DNA of 64,000 bases, taken from the NCBI RefSeq assembly GCF_002205645.1, contig NZ_NIOF01000014.1, forward strand, positions 1 through 64,000, in the 5' to 3' direction. A model generated the notes under the pieces. That model worked only from the letters and a program-made list of their open reading frames with translations. It had not been told where the DNA came from and made no database searches. Positions 26,931 to 32,850 of this stretch are shown here, one piece after another; the first letter of the stretch is position 1; every line of letters starts with the position of its first letter. Made by a program: the position numbers and the translations under genes. This DNA is from Roseateles aquatilis. GTDB lineage: Bacteria > Pseudomonadota > Gammaproteobacteria > Burkholderiales > Burkholderiaceae_C.

Positions 26931-27428
26931 ATGACCACCAACAAGACCTACAACGCCCTGTTCATCTGCACGGGTAACTCGGCCCGCTCCATCCTGGCCG
27001 AAGGCATCCTCAATGAATTGGGCCAGGGGCGCTTTCGCGCCTACTCGGCGGGCAGCCACCCCAAGGGCGAAGTCCACCCGCTGGCGCTTGCCACGCTGGA
27101 ACGGCTGCATATGCCGATCGTCGGCTACCGCAGCAAGAACTGGGACGAGTTCGCGGCGCCCGGTGCACCGGAGCTGGATTTCATCTTCACGGTGTGCGAC
27201 AACGCCGCCGGCGAGGTCTGCCCCGTATGGCCTGGGCGCCCGATGTCAGCGCATTGGGGTGTGCCTGATCCTGCAGCCGTTGAAGGCACCGACGAGCAGA
27301 AGCGCAAGGCGTTCACGGATGCGGCGCTGACCTTGCGCCGGCGCATTGAGCTGTTCCTGTCGCTGCCATTGCAGCGGCTCGATGCCATGTCGCTGCAGCA
27401 CGAGCTGCGCAGCATTGGTACGAAGTGA
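26931..27428 (+). CDS. arsC: Arsenate reductase, low-molecular-weight phosphatase type
   Basis: This 165-residue protein has the P-loop CTGNSARS (Cys-x5-Arg) at about residue 14, followed by the LMW-phosphatase fold. Two further cysteines occur in FTVCDNAAGEVCPVWPG, which form the disulfide relay of thioredoxin-linked enzymes. It reduces As(V) to As(III) for export by ACR3. It is 12 bp after arsI and 10 bp before acr3. A second, unrelated arsenate reductase lies downstream. Confidence 0.9.
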   Translation: MTTNKTYNALFICTGNSARSILAEGILNELGQGRFRAYSAGSHPKGEVHPLALATLERLHMPIVGYRSKNWDEFAAPGAPELDFIFTVCDNAAGEVCPVWPGRPMSAHWGVPDPAAVEGTDEQKRKAFTDAALTLRRRIELFLSLPLQRLDAMSLQHELRSIGTK

Positions 27429-27438
27429 GGTCTGCGCG

Positions 27439-28524
27439 ATGAGTGTTGGAACCCAAACGGCCGGCCGCGTGCCGGCCACCTCCACCATGAGCGTCTTCGA
27501 GCGCTACCTGAGCGTGTGGGTGCTGCTGTGCATCGTCGCCGGCATCGCGCTGGGCCAGTTCGCACCCAACGTATTTCAGGCCATTGGCCGCATGGAGATC
27601 GCCCAGGTTAATCTGCCGGTCGGTCTGCTGATCTGGATCATGATCGTGCCGATGCTGCTGAAGGTGGACTTCGGTGCGCTGGGCCAGGTCAAGCAGCACT
27701 GGCGCGGCATCGGCGTGACGCTGTTCGTCAACTGGGCGGTCAAACCGTTCTCGATGGCGCTGCTGGCCTGGATCTTCGTCCGCCAGGTCTTCGCTCAGTG
27801 GCTGCCGGCCGACCAGCTCGACAGCTACGTTGCCGGCCTCATCCTGCTGGCCGCCGCGCCCTGCACGGCGATGGTGTTCGTCTGGAGCCGGCTGACCGGG
27901 GGCGATCCGGTATTCACGCTGTCGCAGGTGGCGCTGAACGACACCATCATGGTGTTTGCCTTCGCGCCCATTGTCGGCCTGCTGCTGGGCCTGTCGTCCA
28001 TCACGGTGCCGTGGGCCACGCTGCTGGTATCGGTCGGCCTGTACATCGTGATTCCGGTCATCCTGGCCCAGCTCTGGCGCCGTGCTCTGCTGAACAAGGG
28101 CCAAGCCGCCTTCGACCGGGCGCTGGAGCGCATCGGCCCGCTGTCGATCGCGGCGCTGCTGCTCACGCTGGTGCTGCTGTTCGCCTTCCAGGGCGAGGCC
28201 ATCATCCGCCAGCCGCTGGTCATCGCCATGCTGGCGGTGCCGATCCTGATTCAGGTGTTCTTCAACTCCGGCCTGGCCTATTGGCTCAGCCGCAAGGCCG
28301 GCGAGCAGCACAGCATCGCTTGCCCCTCGGCGTTGATCGGCGCCTCCAACTTCTTCGAGCTGGCTGTAGCGGCCGCCATCAGCCTGTTCGGCTTCCAGTC
28401 CGGCGCGGCGCTGGCCACCGTGGTCGGCGTGCTGATCGAGGTGCCGGTGATGCTGCTGGTCGTTCGGATCGTCAACCAAAGCAAGGGCTGGTATGAGTGC
28501 GGCCCGAACCCTGCCCGCAGATAA
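27439..28524 (+). CDS. acr3: Arsenite permease ACR3
   Basis: This 361-residue ACR3-family transporter has ten helices. The conserved cysteine lies in LAAAPCTAMVFVWSRLTGGDP, and the conserved Glu lies in GASNFFELAVAAAI. It exports As(OH)3 using the proton gradient. The ATG at 27439 gives MSVGTQTAGRVPATSTMSVFERYL, which is usual, whereas the frame extending to 27346 overlaps arsC and is rejected. Confidence 0.94.
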   Translation: MSVGTQTAGRVPATSTMSVFERYLSVWVLLCIVAGIALGQFAPNVFQAIGRMEIAQVNLPVGLLIWIMIVPMLLKVDFGALGQVKQHWRGIGVTLFVNWAVKPFSMALLAWIFVRQVFAQWLPADQLDSYVAGLILLAAAPCTAMVFVWSRLTGGDPVFTLSQVALNDTIMVFAFAPIVGLLLGLSSITVPWATLLVSVGLYIVIPVILAQLWRRALLNKGQAAFDRALERIGPLSIAALLLTLVLLFAFQGEAIIRQPLVIAMLAVPILIQVFFNSGLAYWLSRKAGEQHSIACPSALIGASNFFELAVAAAISLFGFQSGAALATVVGVLIEVPVMLLVVRIVNQSKGWYECGPNPARR

Positions 28525-28538
28525 GCAAGGCATTTCCC

Positions 28539-28961
28539 ATGAGCAGTATCACGATATATCACAACCCCGTCTGCGGCACGTCGCGCAACGTGCTGGCCCT
28601 GATCCGCAACAGCGGCGAGGAACCCACGGTCATCGAATACCTGAAGACACCGCCCGACCGCGAAACCCTGCAACGCCTGATCACGGACATGGGCGTGCCG
28701 GTGCGCGCGGTATTGCGCGAGAAGGGCACGCCCTACGCGGAACTCGGCCTCGATGACCCGAAGTGGAGCGATGCGCAGTTGATCGACTGCATGCTCCAGC
28801 ATCCCATTCTGATCAACCGCCCTATCGTGGTGACGCCGCTGGGCACGCGGCTGTGCCGGCCTTCGGAGGCCGTGCTGGACATCCTGCCGCAATCACAGCG
28901 CGGCGCGTTCAACAAGGAAGACGGCGAAGCGGTCGTGGACGCGGAAGGCCGCCGTGTCTGA
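28539..28961 (+). CDS. arsC: Arsenate reductase, glutaredoxin-linked type
   Basis: This 140-residue protein begins [23 protein letters not shown]; Cys in NPVCGTSRN is the catalytic residue of the R773-type ArsC. It also contains [19 protein letters not shown], which holds the family Arg residues. It uses glutaredoxin and glutathione, in contrast with the thioredoxin-type enzyme upstream. The ATG at 28539 follows acr3 by 14 bp, and its end overlaps arsH by 8 bp. Confidence 0.92.
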   Translation: MSSITIYHNPVCGTSRNVLALIRNSGEEPTVIEYLKTPPDRETLQRLITDMGVPVRAVLREKGTPYAELGLDDPKWSDAQLIDCMLQHPILINRPIVVTPLGTRLCRPSEAVLDILPQSQRGAFNKEDGEAVVDAEGRRV

Positions 28962-29676
28962 ATCCAGAATCGACCTACCCAATATCGACACCGCGCTATT
29001 CCAACTGCCCGATACCCAACGGCTGCTGACACCCGAGCGCGCCACGCACGCGCCGCGCTTCCTATTGCTCTATGGCTCGCTACGCGAGCGCTCGTTCAGT
29101 CGCTTGGCCGCTGAGGAAGCGGCTCGCATCCTGCGCGCGCTCGGCGGTGAGACGCGCATGTTCAATCCCTCGGGCCTGCCACTGGTGGACGATGCACCCG
29201 CCGACCATCCCAAGGTCAAGGAACTGCACGAGCTGGCCCAGTGGGCCGAAGGCATGGTGTGGAGTTCGCCCGAGCGCCATGGGGCCATGACGGGGTTGAT
29301 GAAGACGCAGATCGACTGGATTCCGCTGTCGGCCGGCGCAGTGCGCCCGACGCAGGGCAAGACGCTGGCGGTGATGCAGGTCTCGGGCGGCTCGCAGTCC
29401 TTCAACGCCGTCAACCAGATGCGCGTGCTGGGCCGCTGGATGCGGATGCTGACCATCCCCAACCAGTCCTCGGTCGCCAAGGCGTACCAGGAGTTCGACG
29501 AGGCCGGGCGCATGAAGCCCTCGGCCTACTATGACCGCATCGCGGACGTGATGGAGGAGCTGATGAAGTTCACCCTGCTCACGCGCGATGCGGCGCCGTA
29601 CCTCGTGGACCGCTACAGCGAGCGCAAGGAAAGTGCGGAAGCACTGAGCCGGCGCGTCCAGCAGACGGCTATCTGA
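28954..29676 (+). CDS. arsH: NADPH-dependent FMN reductase ArsH
   Basis: This 240-residue flavodoxin-like protein has the phosphate-binding loop [14 protein letters not shown] near residue 38, the [21 protein letters not shown] region and [15 protein letters not shown]. ArsH oxidises trivalent methylarsenicals to less toxic pentavalent forms. The GTG at 28954 lies inside the end of arsC and no better start is seen. Together with arsI it extends the operon to organic arsenicals. Confidence 0.93.
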   Translation: MSESRIDLPNIDTALFQLPDTQRLLTPERATHAPRFLLLYGSLRERSFSRLAAEEAARILRALGGETRMFNPSGLPLVDDAPADHPKVKELHELAQWAEGMVWSSPERHGAMTGLMKTQIDWIPLSAGAVRPTQGKTLAVMQVSGGSQSFNAVNQMRVLGRWMRMLTIPNQSSVAKAYQEFDEAGRMKPSAYYDRIADVMEELMKFTLLTRDAAPYLVDRYSERKESAEALSRRVQQTAI

Positions 29677-29771
29677 ACACTCCCCCTAAAAAACAAGCAC
29701 TTCACTCACCAATCCGTCGTGACGCTAATCTGATGCGCCATCGCAGCGACAGAAACGGATCGGAGAACAGA

Positions 29772-30203
29772 ATGGGAATTTCCAGCAGCAAGGTCTACAA
29801 GCAGGCCGATGAGGCCGCTGCGTTTGCGCATATCAGGGAGCTCGCAGAAAAGGAACCCGTCGATGACGAGACGGCTTCGGAATTGTGGCTTGAGGCAGAA
29901 GCCATCGTGGACACCTACATCGAGGCCGCTGAGTCGCGGTCCATAGAGGACTTGCCCTCCAGGCAGGAACTGGGCGAGTCCTGCTTTTGGCTGTTGTTCC
30001 AGACGAAAGTTTTGCGGGAGGACGAGCATTACCGGCTGATCGTCGAACTGCTGTCGCCACAGCTCGGGCTGTCCCTGTTCGATTTGCTGCCCCGCGTCCG
30101 AAAGCTCCGCGAAGCGGCCCTTGACGCACTGGAGGCCATGGTCAAGAAGCCATCAATGGATCGTCCGACAGCGCCGCAAGCGTGCGAGGACGACCTTTTC
30201 TGA
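29772..30203 (+). CDS. Acidic helical protein of unknown function
   Basis: This 143-residue, strongly acidic and mainly helical protein begins MGISSSKVYKQADEAAAFAHIRELAE and ends in ACEDDLF. GGAGAACAG precedes the ATG at 29772. It lies 95 bp after arsH on the same strand. No domain, signal peptide or cysteine pattern suggests metal handling. Its acidic, all-alpha character would fit an anti-restriction or regulatory protein, but nothing seen proves that. Confidence 0.55.
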   Translation: MGISSSKVYKQADEAAAFAHIRELAEKEPVDDETASELWLEAEAIVDTYIEAAESRSIEDLPSRQELGESCFWLLFQTKVLREDEHYRLIVELLSPQLGLSLFDLLPRVRKLREAALDALEAMVKKPSMDRPTAPQACEDDLF

Positions 30204-30226
30204 TGGGAAGCTGGTGGCACCTCCGA

Positions 30227-30265
30227 GCCGAAATTCTCGTATCAGCGATACGAGAATTCATCGGC
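30227..30265. repeat. Perfect palindrome with AGC loop, copy 1
   Basis: Arms AATTCTCGTATC (30232-30243) and GATACGAGAATT (30247-30258) are perfectly complementary around AGC. GCCGA (30227-30231) and TCGGC (30261-30265) extend the stem with a 2-nt bulge. It matches the second palindrome at 31317-31347 in arm layout and loop. The last codons of the truncated antitoxin-like gene are made from this repeat. Confidence 0.85.
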
Positions 30266-30433
30266 TGCGGAAGATCGAGCGTCAGCACCGAACGTCCGCG
30301 CCATCTGGCGCAGCACAGTCGGCAGTTCGGCCTGGTCGCCGTCCTCCAGAACACCGTTGATGACTTCGAGCGCGAGCGCCGGGTCGCTGCGGTACAGCTC
30401 GGCCATCGCTTCGTCATGGGGTCTGCTTTTCAT
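30242..30433 (-). pseudogene. Truncated antitoxin-like regulator (C-terminal HTH lost)
   Basis: This 63-residue frame begins MKSRPHDEAMAELYRSDPALA and continues VLEDGDQAELPTVLRQMARTFG. It is the N-terminal half of small regulators related to the HigA/HI1420 addiction-module antidote family, normally about 100 residues with a C-terminal HTH. The similarity stops after about residue 49. The remaining residues ADARSSAADEFSYR run into the palindrome at 30232-30258. The ATG overlaps the stop of the upstream HTH gene (TGATG), so it is probably still translated. It may be a relic or may have been shortened by the palindromic element. Confidence 0.5.
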
Positions 30434-30957
30434 CAGCCCACCAGCGCTTCCAGTTCCTCGAACGCCAGGCGCGGCAAGCGCCGGCCTTCCTTGGCCACGT
30501 TGACCTGCAGGGCGGCCCGCGCCACGTCCAGCACCTCCCGCGCCAGGGCATAACCGCCCTTGGCCTGCATCCAGCCCAGCACATCCGCCAGATGCCAGAT
30601 CGACGCGCTGCCCTCATGCACCGGCGCCGGGAAGCTACCCGGATGGGCCAGCATCAGCTTGCGCATATTCTGCCGCGACACGCCCACGATGTCGGCCACA
30701 TCGGTCAGCCCAACCAGATCAGGCGCCACTTCGATCAGCCGGGCCGAGGGTGCGGCACGGCGCACATCGGCCAGCGCGCTGCGCACTGCCTCATCTGCAT
30801 CCACCGCCTCGCGGGTAAATTCCAGCGCCAGCCGCCCCGGCTGCCCGATGCCGACCAGGGCATCGTCGCAGCCGGCTTCACCCAGGCGCTCGACCAGTGT
30901 CTGCGAATCGCGGTCGTCATCGGTGAGCTGGTATTTGAGGGTAAAGGTGTATTCCAT
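30433..30957 (-). CDS. AlpA-type HTH protein, possible antitoxin partner
   Basis: This 174-residue protein has two parts. Residues 1-80 (MEYTFTLKYQLTDDDRDS...) look like a small alpha/beta domain. Residues about 85-150 contain LVGLTDVADIVGVSRQNMRK and SFPAPVHEGSASIWHLADVLGWM, the pattern of AlpA/MerR-like winged HTH. It starts 4 bp after the HicA-like gene and is followed by overlap with the truncated regulator. By analogy with HicB, which combines a toxin-binding N-terminal domain with a DNA-binding C-terminus and follows hicA, it may neutralise the upstream protein and bind the palindromic operator. That is inference. Confidence 0.65.
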   Translation of the reverse strand: MEYTFTLKYQLTDDDRDSQTLVERLGEAGCDDALVGIGQPGRLALEFTREAVDADEAVRSALADVRRAAPSARLIEVAPDLVGLTDVADIVGVSRQNMRKLMLAHPGSFPAPVHEGSASIWHLADVLGWMQAKGGYALAREVLDVARAALQVNVAKEGRRLPRLAFEELEALVG

Positions 30958-30961
30958 CGCG

Positions 30962-31240
30962 CTATTCCTGGGTGCCATCGTCATCCGCCTCGCGCTGCTG
31001 GCGGTCCATGGTGCAGTTGTCCACGGCGCGCCGTAAGGCGCGGGCATGGTTGCCGGGGTTCTTCGGCGTGCTCCATACACTGGTAATGCAGAACTCGCCG
31101 CAACGGCATTCCTCATCGTTGTACGGGCAGTACATCCGCCCCCAGGCATGGCTACCGCCGACTTCGACACGCCAGCCTTGCCCTTCGGCGTGTCGCAGCG
31201 CATCCTCGACCTCTTTCTTCGGGTGAGAGGAACGGGCCAT
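30962..31240 (-). CDS. HicA-like protein with Cys-rich insert, putative toxin
   Basis: This 92-residue protein has a HicA-like plan: KKEVEDALRHAEGQGWRVEVGGSHAWG, with the GSH motif holding the catalytic His of HicA mRNA interferases. A C-terminal PGNHARALRRAV helix resembles the conserved HicA end. Between them is a four-cysteine insert, CPYNDEECRCGEFC, which could hold a metal and is not part of ordinary HicA (about 60-80 residues). GGAGGT lies 5 nt before the ATG. A strong promoter with a palindromic operator precedes it. Toxicity is inferred. Confidence 0.6.
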   Translation of the reverse strand: MARSSHPKKEVEDALRHAEGQGWRVEVGGSHAWGRMYCPYNDEECRCGEFCITSVWSTPKNPGNHARALRRAVDNCTMDRQQREADDDGTQE

Positions 31241-31251
31241 CAGCGACCTCC

Positions 31252-31292
31252 AGTATGGGGATGATGCGCAAGGTTGTCAAGTGACAACCTTG
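31252..31292 (-). promoter_or_regulatory. Promoter and palindromic operator of the HicA-like module
   Basis: On the minus strand TTGACA (31275-31280) and CATACT (31252-31257) are separated by 17 bp. The -35 box lies inside a perfect dyad, CAAGGTTGTCA (31269-31279), centre AG, TGACAACCTTG (31282-31292). This is the layout of an autorepressed toxin-antitoxin promoter. The transcript would start about 5 bp after the -10 and reach the GGAGGT ribosome site directly. Confidence 0.8.
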
Positions 31293-31316
31293 CTGCAAGG
31301 CTTGGTGACCCACGCT

Positions 31317-31347
31317 CGAATTGTCGCGACAGCGTCGCGACAATTCG
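31317..31347. repeat. Perfect palindrome with AGC loop, copy 2
   Basis: Arms CGAATTGTCGCGAC (31317-31330) and GTCGCGACAATTCG (31334-31347) are perfectly complementary around AGC. The inner 12 bp share AATT-x-TCG-x3-C with the palindrome at 30232-30258, and both loops read AGC. It lies between the integrase end and the HicA-like promoter. No T-tract follows, so a terminator is unlikely. Confidence 0.85.
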
Positions 31348-31415
31348 GCGGGCCTGATTTCCGACACGAAAGGCTGGCAACGCCGCGCCTGCCGCAGCCG
31401 ACGGCATCTTGCCGT

Positions 31416-32615
31416 TCATGCGGACGCCTGCTCGGTGCGTTGCGCCCCGGTGATCGTCTTGCGCCGGTTCGCCACCAGCTCGGCGGCCTGCCGCACCGGA
31501 TCGTCCTCCGTGTGGACGTACCGCATGAACATCGCCACGGTCTTGTGCGCCGTCAGCGCCATGCCCACCTTCACCGGAATCCCCGAGTTGGCGATGTCAG
31601 TGGCCGAACGGTGGCGGATGCCATGCGTGCCCACGTGCGTAGCGCCCGCCGCCTTCAGGATGCGGCACCAGGCACCGTAATACTCGCCCTCGGTGAGATG
31701 CTTGGCCGGGTCGTTCGGCGACGGCAGCACGTAGGGGCAGCCGTCCCGGCGCGGCGCGGTGGACAGCAGCCGGTAGGCTTCCTCGCTCAAGGGCTTGGAC
31801 ATGCCACCTGTCTTGCTATCGGGCCAGACCACGCGGCGGTTGTCCAGATCCACCCATGCCCATTCCAGCGAGATGATCTCGGAGCGCCGCCCGGCAAACT
31901 CGAATTGCAGGCGGATCGCCAGCGGGATGACGTAGTTCTCCAGCCCTTCGGCCTCGATACCGTCAAGGTGCCGGAACAGCTTGCCCATGTCCTCGTCGCT
32001 GATGAGGTGGGTGGCCTTGCCGTCGGGGTACACCGGGACGTGGCGGCATGGGTTGGTGCCGTCCGGCCGATAACCCCAGACCTCGGCCAGGTTGAACATC
32101 TTGCGCATGACGCTGAAAGCGCGGTTCGCCTCGGCGGGCTTGTGCGCCATCTTCTTCATCGCCCCGGCCACGTCCGGGCGCTTCACGTCCTGAACCTTGA
32201 TGCGGCCCAGGAAGGGGACGATGCAGCGGTCGATGACGCCCTGGTAGCCCCGGCGGGTGCTGGGCTTGTTGCGTTGCTTGGAGTGATCCTCCATGAACTT
32301 CACGCACAGTTCCGTGACCGTGGGCGCCTTGCGCGCCGCCGCCTTGTCGGCGGCCGGGTCGCCGCCCCGGCGTACCTGGGCCAGCCATTCCTGGGCCAGC
32401 GAGCGGGCCTGCTCGACGGTCAGTTCGCCATACAGGCCCAAAGCGGGTTTGCGGCGCTCGCCGGCGTTCGTGCGGTACTGGAGCATGAACACCTTGCGGC
32501 CCGCTGGTGTAATCTTGCACAGGAAGCCGGGCACCAGCGTGTCCCGCAGTTCGACGGCCTGCGCCTGGGGTTGTGCCGCATCCACTGCGGACTTGGTGAG
32601 CTTGATTTTTGCCAC
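31416..32615 (-). CDS. int: Tyrosine recombinase of the ICE (Tn4371-type integrase)
   Basis: This 399-residue integrase has an N-terminal DUF4102-type arm-binding domain (AKIKLTKSAVDAAQ...LVPGFLCKITPAGRKVFMLQYR), a SAM-like core-binding domain (about 110-200) and a catalytic domain. The catalytic residues visible are Arg in EFAGRRSEIISLEW, His-x2-Arg in THGIRHRS, His in ALTAHKTVAM and Tyr in MRYVHTED. GAGGAG lies 5 nt upstream of the GTG at 32615; a longer frame to 32663 has no such site. It transcribes into the element from the right end and performs integration and excision. Confidence 0.93.
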   Translation of the reverse strand: MAKIKLTKSAVDAAQPQAQAVELRDTLVPGFLCKITPAGRKVFMLQYRTNAGERRKPALGLYGELTVEQARSLAQEWLAQVRRGGDPAADKAAARKAPTVTELCVKFMEDHSKQRNKPSTRRGYQGVIDRCIVPFLGRIKVQDVKRPDVAGAMKKMAHKPAEANRAFSVMRKMFNLAEVWGYRPDGTNPCRHVPVYPDGKATHLISDEDMGKLFRHLDGIEAEGLENYVIPLAIRLQFEFAGRRSEIISLEWAWVDLDNRRVVWPDSKTGGMSKPLSEEAYRLLSTAPRRDGCPYVLPSPNDPAKHLTEGEYYGAWCRILKAAGATHVGTHGIRHRSATDIANSGIPVKVGMALTAHKTVAMFMRYVHTEDDPVRQAAELVANRRKTITGAQRTEQASA

Positions 32616-32790
32616 GATGACTCCTCGGAAAGACCCGGTTTCCAGGGGCCACATGGGAGCCACGAGGCAGGAAGCCGGATCAGGTTTCAGAAAGCACCGG
32701 CATATGATGAACGCGCCTAAGTTATTGATAAACCTGCTGTATCTGGCTTCGGCGTAGTCCAGCGAATTACGGTACTGAAGTCAGTGTGAA

Positions 32791-32798
32791 ATGAAAAA
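32791..32798. other. attR-type junction (8-bp core of the ICE)
   Basis: ATGAAAAA here is the complement of TTTTTCAT, the attB core recalled for Tn4371-family ICEs. It lies 175 bp beyond the integrase start and overlaps the A-run that forms the T-tract of the neighbouring chromosomal gene's terminator. DNA to the right is chromosomal in gene content. The partner copy at the left end is outside the window. Confidence 0.8.
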
Positions 32799-32829
32799 AG
32801 CCGGCGGGGTCTCACGACCCGCGCCGGCT
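32794..32829 (-). terminator. Rho-independent terminator of the YCF48-repeat lipoprotein gene
   Basis: Read on the minus strand, GCCGGCGCGGGTC, loop GTGA and GACCCCGCCGGC form a GC-rich stem with one bulged base, followed directly by TTTTTT (32794-32799) and CAT. It lies 22 bp after the stop of the gene at 32851. The T-tract is shared with the ICE junction. Confidence 0.88.
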
Positions 32830-32850
32830 TTCATGCCGAGGTGAAACGCC

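Noticed and set aside
32616..32850. tRNA gene as ICE attachment site
   Set aside because: No cloverleaf or CCA-type end is visible; the junction is a terminator T-tract instead.
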